DNA from: CAZGRP01 sp964527995
Lineage (GTDB): Bacteria > Zhuqueibacterota > Zhuqueibacteria > Oceanimicrobiales > CAZGRP01
DNA: 40,746 nt
NCBI GenBank assembly: GCA_964527995.1
Contig: CAZGRP010000038.1
Span: 1 to 40,746 of the forward strand
Direction: 5' to 3'
Made by a program: the position numbers and the translations under genes. Positions 16,324 through 24,396 of this stretch are shown one piece after another. Position 1 is the stretch's first letter; each line of letters opens with the position of its first letter. A model generated the notes under the pieces. That model was given only the letters and a program-made list of their open reading frames with translations, had not been told where the DNA came from and made no database searches.

Positions 16324-17547
16324 TCAGCTCTTCTTGCTGGCGATGTCGATCCATACGGCGATGACCAGGATGAGGCCCTTGATGATGTCCTGGAAGAAGT
16401 CCTGCAGGTTCATCAGGCTCATACCATTGTCGAGACTGGCCATGACCAGGGCGCCGACCACAGCGCCGCCGACCGAGCCCCTGCCGCCCATCAGGCTTGT
16501 GCCGCCGATGACGCAGGCGGCGATGGCGTCGAGTTCGAGGATCTTGCCGGCGTCGGCCGTAGCGCTGCCGACGCGCGCGGTGTAGATGATGCCTGATACG
16601 GCGCTCAGTAGCCCCATGACGGCGAACACCGCCGTGACGTGTTTCTTCAGGTTGATTCCAGAGAGCAGAGCTGCCTCTGCATTGCCGCCAATGGCGTACA
16701 CTCGCCGTCCGAATGTGGTCTGCCTGGCAATGAAGTCGGTGACCAGGGCCAGGGCCACGAGGAGAACTACGGGCCAGGGGATGCCCTCGTAGCTATTGAG
16801 GACGGCCACGAAAATGAGCACGGCGCCGGCACCCAGGAGCGCTCGAAGCGCAACCCTGGCGGCACTCGGCCCCTCCACACCGTAGCGCCGCCGGCGTTGA
16901 TTGCTGCGGCGGATCATCGCGGCGAGCACGGCGATCGAAAGCGCGGCCAACAGCCAGCCGAGCGACTTGCTCAGGTAGCCCTGGCCGATCCATTTGAAAG
17001 CCTCCGGCAGTGGACCGACGGTCTCGCCGCGGGTGGCGCCCTTGATGGCGCCCCGAAAGGCCATGAGCCCGGCCAGCGTGACGATGAACGAAGGGATGCC
17101 TTTGTAAGCGGTCAGCCAGCCTTGCACTGCCCCGAGCCCGAGGCCAAGGGTCATGGCGCCTGCCAGCGCCGGCACCAACGGCCAACCCCACCACAGGTGT
17201 GCGATTGCGGCTATCCCTCCGGTCAGCCCCACGGCCGAGCCGACGGAGAGATCGATGTTGCCCGAAACGATGACGAGCACCATGCCGAGAGCCAGGATTC
17301 CGGTGATGCACATCTGGCGGGTGAGGTTCGAGAGGTTGCGCGGTGTCAGGAACGTGCCGTTGGTGGCGACTGTGAAGATCATCCAGATGAGCAGGAGGGC
17401 CAGAATCATGCTGGAGGCTCGCAGCCGCAGCGACAGGTCGCTGGAATGGAGAGATGGGAAGTTCAGCATTCCAGTTTTCGGCGTCTTTTCTATGGCAGGC
17501 TTTTTCAAGACGTCGGCTCCAGTGGCTGATCCGTGGTGGCGACACAC
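16324..17547 (-). CDS. Sugar ABC transporter permease, XylH-like
   Basis: 407 residues with about ten membrane segments. It shows features of the RbsC/XylH permease family: NLSNLTRQMCITGILALGMV, IVSGNIDLSVGS and FGRRVYAIGGNAEAALLSGI. The ending GGTSLMGGRGSVGGAVVGAL is also typical. The XylH branch is suggested by the extra mid-protein loop (RRSNQRRRRYG). It forms the membrane channel of the importer together with the ATPase and binding protein encoded just upstream. GTG at 17547 is 3 bp after the ATPase stop, and no clear ribosome-binding site is seen, so translational coupling is likely. The sugar is probably L-rhamnose, from the isomerase in the same operon; xylose is the alternative. Confidence 0.88.
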   Translation of the reverse strand: MCRHHGSATGADVLKKPAIEKTPKTGMLNFPSLHSSDLSLRLRASSMILALLLIWMIFTVATNGTFLTPRNLSNLTRQMCITGILALGMVLVIVSGNIDLSVGSAVGLTGGIAAIAHLWWGWPLVPALAGAMTLGLGLGAVQGWLTAYKGIPSFIVTLAGLMAFRGAIKGATRGETVGPLPEAFKWIGQGYLSKSLGWLLAALSIAVLAAMIRRSNQRRRRYGVEGPSAARVALRALLGAGAVLIFVAVLNSYEGIPWPVVLLVALALVTDFIARQTTFGRRVYAIGGNAEAALLSGINLKKHVTAVFAVMGLLSAVSGIIYTARVGSATADAGKILELDAIAACVIGGTSLMGGRGSVGGAVVGALVMASLDNGMSLMNLQDFFQDIIKGLILVIAVWIDIASKKS

Positions 17548-17550
17548 GAG

Positions 17551-19098
17551 CTAGGCAGCGGCGCCGGCTGCATACCTCATGACCGTCTCCATGTCGGCTT
17601 CGCCGTGCCTGAACTCGGCGACGATTCTTCCGCGATGCAGGACGAGAATGCGGTCGGACATCCCGAGAACCTCCTCCAATTCGGACGACACCATCAGGAT
17701 GGCCAGACCCTGGCTGGCGAGGCGGTTCATGAGATGGTAGATTTCCTGTTTGGCGCCGACATCGATGCCGCGCGTCGGCTCGTCGAGCAGGAGTACCCGT
17801 GGCTCGGTGAGCAGCCACTTGGCAAGCACGAGTTTTTGCTGATTGCCGCCGCTCAACTCGTTGGCCGGGCAGTCGACCGATGGCGCGCGGATTTTGAGAT
17901 CGTCGAGATAACGCCGGCAGGTCGAAATCTCAGCAGCCCGATCGATGACGCCATGCCGGGAGACGCTGGCCAGCGCCGCGAGGGTGAGGTTCTCCGGCAG
18001 CGGAAATTCCAGAAGCAGGCCGTAGCGCTTCCGGTCTTCCGCCACCAGGGCGATTCCGGCATCGATGGCGTCCTGCGGCGTGTCGATGCGGACAGCACGG
18101 CCTTCCACGCGGATTTCGCCTTCGCGCCGGCCCGGATAGGCGCCGAATATCGCCGTCAGAAGCTCGGTGCGGCCGGCCCCCATGAGGCCGGCGATGCCGA
18201 CGATTTCGCCGCGCCCGACGGCGAAGCCAACATCGGCGATGCGTTTACGCTGTGGCAAGTGCGCGTCGTACAACGTCAAACCTCGTACTTCCAGTACCGG
18301 GCTCCCGAGGGTTTGGGTCTCCTTTGGGAAAAGATCGCCGACAGCACGCCCCACCATCCGCGACACCAGATCTCGCTCGCTTGTCTCCGACACCCGCAGC
18401 GTCGCGACCCGTCGGCCGTCGCGCAGCACCGTGACGCGATCGGCCAGCGACAGAATCTCCTTGAGCTTATGAGAGATGTAGATGATGGTGATGCCGCGGC
18501 GCCGGAGAGCGCGCAGCAACTCCAGAAGCAGATCGACCTCGCTATCCGCCAAGGCCGCGGTCGGCTCATCGAGGATCAAGATGTCGGCCTTCCGCACCAG
18601 GGCCTTGGCGATCTCCACCAGTTGCTGTTGCCCGATCCCCAGGGCCCTAATCGGAGTTTGCGGATCCACATCCAGGCCGAGGTCCTCCAGCACCTTACGT
18701 GTTCGCGCCGTAAGCCGGTGCCAGTCGATCACTCCAAATCGGTGCGGCTCGTTTCCGAGGAATACATTCTCTGCCACACTCATCTCAGGCACCAGGGCCA
18801 GTTCCTGGTAGATGACTGCAATCCCGGCCTCTTCGGCGTCGCGCGTCGAGCTGAACTTCCGGGGTTGCTGCCTCAATAGAAATTCGCCCTCATAGGTGCC
18901 GGCCGCATACACCCCGCTGAGGATCTTGATAAGCGTCGACTTACCGGCGCCGTTCTCGCCGCAGATGGCGTGGATTTCACCTTCCAGCACGCTGAGGTTC
19001 ACGTCACGCAGGGCGACGACACCGCCGAATTGTTTGGTCAAGGATCGTGTTTCTAAAATGGGATGGGACATGGTAAGGAGATGCCCGGGCCGGCTCAT
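17551..19098 (-). CDS. Sugar ABC transporter ATP-binding protein, XylG-like
   Basis: 515 residues with two ABC domains in tandem, as in XylG/RbsA/MglA. The first has Walker A GENGAGKST, the signature-like LGIGQQQLVEIAKAL and Walker B LILDEPTAAL. The second has the usual degenerate Walker A (GLMGAGRTE), LSGGNQQK and VLLLDEPTRGIDVGAK. The ATG at 19098 overlaps the stop of the binding-protein gene (ATGA), which favours coupling. The inner ATG at 19071 (MSHPILETRS) fits the family start better, so the first nine residues are uncertain. Confidence 0.92.
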   Translation of the reverse strand: MSRPGHLLTMSHPILETRSLTKQFGGVVALRDVNLSVLEGEIHAICGENGAGKSTLIKILSGVYAAGTYEGEFLLRQQPRKFSSTRDAEEAGIAVIYQELALVPEMSVAENVFLGNEPHRFGVIDWHRLTARTRKVLEDLGLDVDPQTPIRALGIGQQQLVEIAKALVRKADILILDEPTAALADSEVDLLLELLRALRRRGITIIYISHKLKEILSLADRVTVLRDGRRVATLRVSETSERDLVSRMVGRAVGDLFPKETQTLGSPVLEVRGLTLYDAHLPQRKRIADVGFAVGRGEIVGIAGLMGAGRTELLTAIFGAYPGRREGEIRVEGRAVRIDTPQDAIDAGIALVAEDRKRYGLLLEFPLPENLTLAALASVSRHGVIDRAAEISTCRRYLDDLKIRAPSVDCPANELSGGNQQKLVLAKWLLTEPRVLLLDEPTRGIDVGAKQEIYHLMNRLASQGLAILMVSSELEEVLGMSDRILVLHRGRIVAEFRHGEADMETVMRYAAGAAA

Positions 19099-20192
19099 TG
19101 TGCGGTGGGTTCTACACCGCTGCCTGGGGTGGCCGGTGGCCGAGGCCAGCGGCTGCGCGGGATATTCTTGAAGACCTCCTCCAGCCTGTGAAAACCATCC
19201 TTGATTACGGTTTCGACGAGATTGCTGCGGTCGACCTGGATGGGCTCGAGCAGGATGGAGGGTACTTCGATCTTGCCGTTAAAGATAGTGCGGTTGGCCT
19301 CGGGGATGGGCTCGCCGCGGATCATCCGCAGGGCCACTTCAGCGGCTTTGTAGGCCAGGGGCTTGATCGGTTTGTAGACGGTCATCGCCTGCGTTCCTTC
19401 GACGATGCGCTGGCAGGCCGCCAGATCGGCGTCCTGGCCGGAGACGGGTACCCTGCCGGCCAGCTTCTGCTCTGCCAGGGCCTGAATGGCACCACCGGCG
19501 GTGCCGTCGTTGGAAGCCACCACGGCGTCGACGCGATTGTCGGCGCGGGTCAAAGCGTTTTCGGTGTGCTTCAGCGCCTCGATGGGCTGCCAGTCTTTGC
19601 ACCACTGATCGGCGACGATCTTGATGTCGCCGCTGTCGAGATACGGCCGCAGGACGTTCATCTGGCCGCGGCGCAGCAGAATGGCGTTAAAGTCGGTGGG
19701 GGCACCGCCGAGAAGCACGTAGTTGCCTTTCGGCACCAGCCGCACAAGATAGTCGGCTTGCAGTTCGCCGACGCGCTCGTTGTCGAAAGAGATGTAAAGA
19801 TCGACATCACTGTCGTTGATGATGCGGTCGTAGGCGAGCACCTTGATGCCAGCGCGGTGGGCCGCCTCGACGATGGTGGCTGCCACCTTGCCGTTGTGAG
19901 GGACGACCACCAGCGCGTCGACCCCTTCGGTGATCATGTTTTCGGCCTGGGCATTCTGGCGGATGTCGTCGCTGTTGGCCGACTGCACCAGGACCTCGGC
20001 CCCGAGCTCGTTGGCGTGCTCGACGAAATAGTCCCTGTCTTTCTGCCAGCGCTCCTCCTTGAGCGTGTCCATCAGCAGGCCGATCTTGGGTTTCTGGCTC
20101 TTGGACGCACGCGTGCAGCCCAAGAGGGTTGCCACCAGCGTCAGGCAAAGAAATGGAGCCAGCCGCTGATTCAGGAAATGCCTCTCAAACAA
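19095..20192 (-). CDS. Sugar-binding lipoprotein, XylF-like
   Basis: 365 residues from the TTG at 20192, which is preceded by GAGGAG at ideal distance. A TTG at 20207 overlapping the isomerase stop is also possible. The signal peptide ends in a lipobox (VATLLGC). The mature protein is a type I periplasmic binding protein of the xylose/ribose class: KIGLLMDTLKEERWQKDRDY, VDALVVVPHNG, AGIKVLAYDRIINDSDVDLY, VVASNDGTAGG and VSGQDADLAACQRI. The YDR and SFDN residues resemble XylF ligand contacts. Because it follows L-rhamnose isomerase with no gap, the ligand may be L-rhamnose instead of xylose. Confidence 0.88.
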   Translation of the reverse strand: MFERHFLNQRLAPFLCLTLVATLLGCTRASKSQKPKIGLLMDTLKEERWQKDRDYFVEHANELGAEVLVQSANSDDIRQNAQAENMITEGVDALVVVPHNGKVAATIVEAAHRAGIKVLAYDRIINDSDVDLYISFDNERVGELQADYLVRLVPKGNYVLLGGAPTDFNAILLRRGQMNVLRPYLDSGDIKIVADQWCKDWQPIEALKHTENALTRADNRVDAVVASNDGTAGGAIQALAEQKLAGRVPVSGQDADLAACQRIVEGTQAMTVYKPIKPLAYKAAEVALRMIRGEPIPEANRTIFNGKIEVPSILLEPIQVDRSNLVETVIKDGFHRLEEVFKNIPRSRWPRPPATPGSGVEPTAQ

Positions 20193-20203
20193 GCTTTTGC
20201 TCC

Positions 20204-21511
20204 TCAAACGATCCCACCACCGGTAGACGTCACCGCCGGTCGCTCCTCGGCCTTTTTCTGTCGGTAGCCACTGGCCCGGTAGACGGCCAGGGGGTCGATG
20301 GCACCACCGCCACGCAGCCGGGCCATGGCGATGAGGGGGGAGACGTCGGTTGTGTAGGCTTGCTTCAGCGTCTTCAGTGCCATGATGGCGTCGTTCTTTT
20401 CCTGGTATTCGGCCAGAGCGCGACGATCGACCAGCAGAGCCTGGGCATAGGCGCGTTGGATTTCTTCGGTGCTGACGATCAGCGATTCGATGGGGTCGGT
20501 GACGTTGTGGCTCTGGTCGATCATGTAGGCCGGCTGAAAGTCCTTGACCGCCGGATCGTTGGCGGCATCGACCAGCTCGTTGAATACCAGGAAGAGCTGG
20601 AACGGCTTGATCGAAGCGCTGTCGAGATCGTCGTCGCCGTACTTGCTGTCGTTGAAATGAAAACCAGCCAGCTTGCCGGACTGGATCAGCCGGGCGACGA
20701 CCATCTCGATATTGGTGTTGGGAGCGTGATGCCCCAGGTCGACCAGAGAGTAGGCTTTCGGGCCGAGCTGGCTGACGACATAGTAGGAAGTGCCCCAGTC
20801 GTTGAGCACGGTGGAGTAGAAGGCTGGCTCGTAGAGCTTATGTTCGACGAAAAGACGCCAGTCATCGGGCAAGCCAGCGTAGATCTGGGCCGCGCTGTCG
20901 ATGTAGCGCTCCAGACTGCGGCGGAAGTGGACCTGTCCCGGGAAGTTGCCGCCGTCGCCGATCCAGATGGTCAAGGCGTGAGAGCCCAGCGCCCTGCCGA
21001 TGTCGATGACTTCCAGGTTGTGCTCGATGGCCTGCTTGCGGACCTCAGCATTCGTGTGGGTGAGGCTGCCGAATTTGTAGCTCCAGCGCTGGCCGGGCTG
21101 GTCCTGAAAGGTGTTGGAGTTCATGGCATCGAACCCCACGCCCAGTTCCGCTGCATAGTCGCGCAGCTCCTGGGGATCGTCCGGACGGTCCCAGGGGATG
21201 TGCAGGGAGACCGCAGGTGTGGCTCGCGTGAGCTGATGGATGGTGGCGCAATCGACGAGTTTGTCGAAGACGTCTCGAGGCTCGCCTGGCCCGGGAAATC
21301 TGGCAAAACGAGTGCCGCCAGTACCAACGCCCCAGGACGGCACCGCAACCGTAAACTCTTGCACTTGACGAGTGATCGCCTCGATGTCGACGCCGCGGCG
21401 TTCGAGCTGTTCCCCGAGGTGCTCATAGTCAGCCGAGAGATTCTTTTCCTGCTTCCGGTTCTCTTCGGCAAGCAGGCTTTCAGAAATGCGAAATCCCGTT
21501 TCACGCTTCAT
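20204..21511 (-). CDS. rhaI: L-rhamnose isomerase, Pseudomonas stutzeri type
   Basis: 435 residues of a TIM-barrel sugar isomerase of the RhaI class (about 420-430 residues), distinct from E. coli RhaA. Signature blocks are FTVAVPSWGVGTGGTRFARF near residue 53, IWIGDGGNFPGQ at about 183, VEHKLYEPAFYST with metal ligand E223, SLVDLGHHAPNTN with D258, and GFHFNDSKYGDDDLD with H285 and D288. It converts L-rhamnose to L-rhamnulose; the class has relaxed aldose specificity. AGGAG precedes the ATG, and a promoter lies about 80 bp upstream. It leads the rhaI-xylFGH-like operon. No rhamnulokinase or aldolase is in the window. Confidence 0.9.
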   Translation of the reverse strand: MKRETGFRISESLLAEENRKQEKNLSADYEHLGEQLERRGVDIEAITRQVQEFTVAVPSWGVGTGGTRFARFPGPGEPRDVFDKLVDCATIHQLTRATPAVSLHIPWDRPDDPQELRDYAAELGVGFDAMNSNTFQDQPGQRWSYKFGSLTHTNAEVRKQAIEHNLEVIDIGRALGSHALTIWIGDGGNFPGQVHFRRSLERYIDSAAQIYAGLPDDWRLFVEHKLYEPAFYSTVLNDWGTSYYVVSQLGPKAYSLVDLGHHAPNTNIEMVVARLIQSGKLAGFHFNDSKYGDDDLDSASIKPFQLFLVFNELVDAANDPAVKDFQPAYMIDQSHNVTDPIESLIVSTEEIQRAYAQALLVDRRALAEYQEKNDAIMALKTLKQAYTTDVSPLIAMARLRGGGAIDPLAVYRASGYRQKKAEERPAVTSTGGGIV

Positions 21512-21590
21512 GGCATTGGACTCCTGGATGATTCAGGCTGGCAGGGAAGGATTCTGTCACGACAGGCGCGATCTTGCCTTGACGGTCCCC

Positions 21591-21619
21591 AATATACATC
21601 GCCAGGGAGCCAATCGCAA
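21591..21619 (-). promoter_or_regulatory. Promoter of the rhamnose/ABC operon
   Basis: On the minus strand TTGCGA (21619-21614), a 17-bp spacer and TATATT (21596-21591). The heptanucleotide repeat array begins 30 bp upstream of the -35 element, so array length could affect binding of an upstream regulator. Confidence 0.6.
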
Positions 21620-21648
21620 GACAAAAGCCAGGGGGAGGAGGGAGGGGT

Positions 21649-21828
21649 CAAAATGCAAAATGCAAAATGCAAAATGCAAAATGCAAAANNNNNNNNNNNN
21701 NNNNNNNNNNNNNNNNNNNNNNNNNNNNNNNNNNNNNNNNNNNNNNNNNNNNNNNNNNNNNNNNNNNNNNNNNNNNNNNNNNNNNNNNCAAAATGCAAAA
21801 TGCAAAATGCAAAATGCAAAATGCAAAA
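21649..21828. repeat. (CAAAATG)n heptanucleotide array interrupted by an assembly gap
   Basis: Five CAAAATG units plus CAAAA occur on each side (21649-21688 and 21789-21828) of 100 Ns. The true number of units is unknown, because the assembler evidently failed inside the array. The 7-bp period keeps all frames open on both strands, giving artefactual repeat peptides; it is not coding. Three copies of the same unit recur at 31254-31273. It stands directly upstream of the rhaI promoter. Confidence 0.9.
21689..21788. other. Scaffold gap of 100 N
   Basis: Exactly 100 undefined bases flanked on both sides by the same heptad repeat. 100 N is a usual placeholder for a gap of unknown size, so distances across it are not reliable. 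Confidence 0.98.
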
Positions 21829-22133
21829 CGGAGACTCACTCCCAACGATCAGAGCGTCCAGCGGCTGGATCGGAACGGCGGCAGAGGGAAACCGTTGACT
21901 GGCGGCCGGGGCGCCGGCCCATCCAAGTTGGGTGTCAGGTACCAGGTCTGACGAATTGAGCTTTGCGGTAGCGCAGGCTTCGAGCCTGTAATGGCCTGGC
22001 GTCGATCGATCCGGGTCCACGCGGGCGCCGCATGCCGTCGCCGGCGGTTTTCTTAGGGCTCACAAACCTCTTGATCCGCGGCCACGCCGCAATCCGCAAT
22101 CTGCAATCCGCGACCCCACAGCCCTCTCCTCCA
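21829..22133. other. Non-coding spacer with small hairpins
   Basis: I see no credible gene between the repeat array and the end of the oxidoreductase gene. The stretch holds GTCAG...CTGAC (21934-21952) and a perfect hairpin CAGGCT-TCG-AGCCTG (21974-21988). It also holds a second type of heptad repeat at 22089-22111. It looks like a repeat-rich intergenic region between two transcription units. Confidence 0.5.
22089..22111. repeat. GCAATCY heptad repeat, three units
   Basis: Three consecutive 7-bp units: GCAATCC, GCAATCT, GCAATCC, then GC. It has the same period as the CAAAATG array 260 bp away but a different sequence. Located just downstream of the oxidoreductase stop codon. Confidence 0.7.
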
Positions 22134-23150
22134 TCACGCCACAACCCTCACCCGTTCCCCGCGGCGGGCCGAAAGATAGGCGGCCTGGACCACGGCGACG
22201 ACGTAACGACCCCACTGCAAGTCGATTTCGGGGGGCGCACCGCTTGCCAGAGCGTCGAGGAACGATTGCAGCTCCGCCTGCAGGGCGGGAAGCGGGCTTT
22301 CCGGCGCGATCTTCTGCACCGTGTGTTCGGCATAGAGCCCTTCATCCGATTTCGGACGTTTCACGAGAATTGTCTTCTCCCCGGTGATCTGCAAGCTTCC
22401 CTCGGTGCCGGCAATGAAAGTCAGAAATGTTTCGCCACCGAACCCCGACACGTTCAGGCCGGCGCGGGCGCCGTTGTCGAACCAGAGATCGACAATGGCC
22501 AGAGCTTCGACGCCGCGGTGCTCGGGATGAAACGCCAGGGAGGCATGCACAGCCTCCACCCGGCTGTCCAAAAGCCACGACGCCCGGTCTACCAGATGGA
22601 TGCCCTGGTTCATCAGAATGCCGCCGCCCGCCTTGCCAGGATCCAGGTACCACCTGGGACGCCCGCGGGTGAAGTAACGCTGGTGAAAGAGTTCGGTGAT
22701 CAGCATGGGCGCGCCGATGGCGCCCGTCTCCAAAAGCCGCCGGGTTTCGGCGATGTGGGCGTAGTATCGCTGAGTGTGCCCCACGAAAACTTGACGCTGG
22801 TGACGATGGGCCGCTTCGGCGATACGGTCACAGCGATCCAGCGAGATTTCAAGAGGCTTCTCGATGAGGACATGTGCTCCGGCGGAAAGGGCGGCTTCGG
22901 CAGCATCCAGATGGAGGTAGTGCGGCAGCGCGACGATGGCGACGTCGGGGCGAGTCCGCCGCAGCATGTCACGGTAGTCGGCGTAGGCATTCACCCCCGC
23001 CTGCATAGCGATCTGTCCGCGGCGCTGCGCGTCGATCTCCGCCACCCCGACGAGTGTGGCCGATGCCGTGCCTCGGATGGCCTGGACGTATCGCTGTGCG
23101 ACAATGCCGCCGCCGATCAAGGCGACTCGAAAGGTCGGTCCCTCTTCCAT
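22134..23150 (-). CDS. Gfo/Idh/MocA-family oxidoreductase
   Basis: 338 residues from ATG 23150 (MEEGPTFRVALIGGG). The N-terminal Rossmann fold has VALIGGGIVAQRYVQAI for NAD(P). The family EKP motif with catalytic Lys is in HVLIEKPLEISLDRC. The C-terminal domain has GGGILMNQGIHLVDRASWLL with the family His/Asp active-site region. These enzymes oxidise or reduce sugars, cyclitols or sugar nucleotides; substrate unknown. It is read after a 363-bp leader carrying an intrinsic-terminator-like hairpin, so it is probably separate from the upstream operon. It lies near the rhamnose operon but across the repeat region. Confidence 0.9.
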   Translation of the reverse strand: MEEGPTFRVALIGGGIVAQRYVQAIRGTASATLVGVAEIDAQRRGQIAMQAGVNAYADYRDMLRRTRPDVAIVALPHYLHLDAAEAALSAGAHVLIEKPLEISLDRCDRIAEAAHRHQRQVFVGHTQRYYAHIAETRRLLETGAIGAPMLITELFHQRYFTRGRPRWYLDPGKAGGGILMNQGIHLVDRASWLLDSRVEAVHASLAFHPEHRGVEALAIVDLWFDNGARAGLNVSGFGGETFLTFIAGTEGSLQITGEKTILVKRPKSDEGLYAEHTVQKIAPESPLPALQAELQSFLDALASGAPPEIDLQWGRYVVAVVQAAYLSARRGERVRVVA

Positions 23151-23513
23151 GGCTGAATATCCTGAGAGCGGCGGGCAGATCGAGGATTGCACGGTGCTCG
23201 GAGATTCCACGAAAAAGGGTAGCCAAAAACGAACTGGCTACCCTCTCTCGCATGGAGGAAGACTACGCAGCCGGTATGATCGTCGCTTCCTTCCGCGAAG
23301 AATTCAGCGACGCGACGAAGGTTGCGACCGATCCCCCAGGGTTCAGATTCTGGACCCTCCCCACTGGCAACGCTTGGCGCCGAACTGCTGCATTGCCCCC
23401 TTCTTCCCCTTCAGAGTCTCCCCTAATCCCGGTGTGGACCCCTTCTCCCGGTTCCGCATCGTTTCATATTCCATAGACAGAAAAACGCTCTTTTTTCTCT
23501 CAAGAAATTTTCA
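23151..23513. other. Non-coding leader/spacer before the oxidoreductase gene
   Basis: 363 bp without a convincing gene. Read on the minus strand it has an A/T-rich start after the phosphatase stop, then a G-run cluster (23442-23396: runs of 4, 3, 4, 4 and 5 G). It ends in the terminator hairpin at 23243-23212. A small plus-strand frame from 23252 lacks a ribosome-binding site and any family look. Confidence 0.5.
23212..23243 (-). terminator. Intrinsic terminator (minus strand)
   Basis: On the minus strand GGGTAGCC (23243-23236), an 11-nt loop, GGCTACCC (23224-23217) and then TTTTTC. The eight-base-pair stem is perfect. It lies 270 bp beyond the phosphatase stop and 62 bp before the oxidoreductase ATG. 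It may end the upstream operon or act as an attenuator. Confidence 0.7.
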
Positions 23514-24326
23514 TCAGTCGATGGCGACATCGCGAAAGACCGACCAGACGATATCGACCAGCCGCTGGTGGATCAGCCCGTTGCTGGCGACGATGTTGCC
23601 TCCCATCACGTCGAGAGGGCCGCCGGACAGACCCGACACTTGCCCGCCTGCCTCACGGATGAGCAAGATGCCGGCGGCAATATCCCAGTAACTCAAGTTC
23701 AGCTCCCAGAAGCCGTCCAGGCGACCCGCCGCCACCGCAGCCAGGTCGATAGAGGCCGAACCCGCGCGCCGCAGATCACTAACCTCAGCAAACAACTTTT
23801 TGAAAACAGTCAGATAAGGATCGATCAGGTGTTTGGTGCGGAAAGGAAACCCCGTGCCGATCAGGCAACGGCGGAAGTCTCGGGTTCGGGAAACCGAGAT
23901 CTTTTGTTCGTTCCAATACGCCCCTTTGCCCGCCTCTGCGTAAAAAGTCTCCTGGCGTAGCGGATCATGCACAGCGCCGGCGATCACTCGACCGCGATGT
24001 TCCACAGCCACCGACACAGCGAAGACCGGGAAGCCGTGGATGAAGTTGGTGGTCCCGTCCAGTGGGTCGATGATCCAGCGATAGTCAGCCTCTTCCGCGC
24101 TCTGCCCCGATTCTTCGGCCATGATGCCATGGTCGGGGAAGCGCTCGTGGATGAGCCGCACAATGGCTTCCTCGGACTGGCGGTCGACCTCGGTGACGTA
24201 GTCGAAGGCGCCCTTTTCCTCGGCAACAAGGGGAACCAGGCGTCCAAGATTCTCCATCAGGATTCGCCCGCCAAGACGCGAAGCTTCGATCGCTGTCTGA
24301 AGCAACATGAGTCGTTCGTTTTGCAC
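23514..24326 (-). CDS. suhB: Inositol monophosphatase family protein
   Basis: 270 residues, full family length. The metal-binding motifs are intact: EEKGAFDYVTEVDRQSE, MAEESG, WIIDPLDGTTNFIHGFPVFA (DPLDGTTN motif) and LSYWDIAAGILLIREAGG (WDxAAG motif). It hydrolyses myo-inositol-1-phosphate or related sugar/nucleotide phosphates with Mg; SuhB-type proteins also bind RNA polymerase in enterobacteria. It starts with GTG at 24326; an ATG six codons later is an alternative. It is last in the cyclophilin-subtilase-patatin-dehydratase operon, 70 bp after the dehydratase gene. Confidence 0.92.
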   Translation of the reverse strand: MQNERLMLLQTAIEASRLGGRILMENLGRLVPLVAEEKGAFDYVTEVDRQSEEAIVRLIHERFPDHGIMAEESGQSAEEADYRWIIDPLDGTTNFIHGFPVFAVSVAVEHRGRVIAGAVHDPLRQETFYAEAGKGAYWNEQKISVSRTRDFRRCLIGTGFPFRTKHLIDPYLTVFKKLFAEVSDLRRAGSASIDLAAVAAGRLDGFWELNLSYWDIAAGILLIREAGGQVSGLSGGPLDVMGGNIVASNGLIHQRLVDIVWSVFRDVAID

Positions 24327-24396
24327 GTCGGTTCTTTTTCCAGGTTGTCAGGCTCTCAGCCGGCCACACCCGGGAGCGGCCCGCAAACGGGCGCCG

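Noticed and set aside
21649..21828. CRISPR array
   Set aside because: The units are contiguous 7-mers without spacers, and no cas genes are nearby.
21486..22020. Open frames through the CAAAATG array and Ns
   Set aside because: They are artefacts of a 7-bp repeat that keeps all frames open; repeat peptides with undefined residues are not genes.
22032..23156. Plus-strand open frame opposite the oxidoreductase
   Set aside because: Shadow of the minus-strand gene, which has the Rossmann and EKP motifs.
23252..23476. Small plus-strand gene in the spacer
   Set aside because: No ribosome-binding site, proline/serine-rich tail, and it overlaps the minus-strand leader elements.
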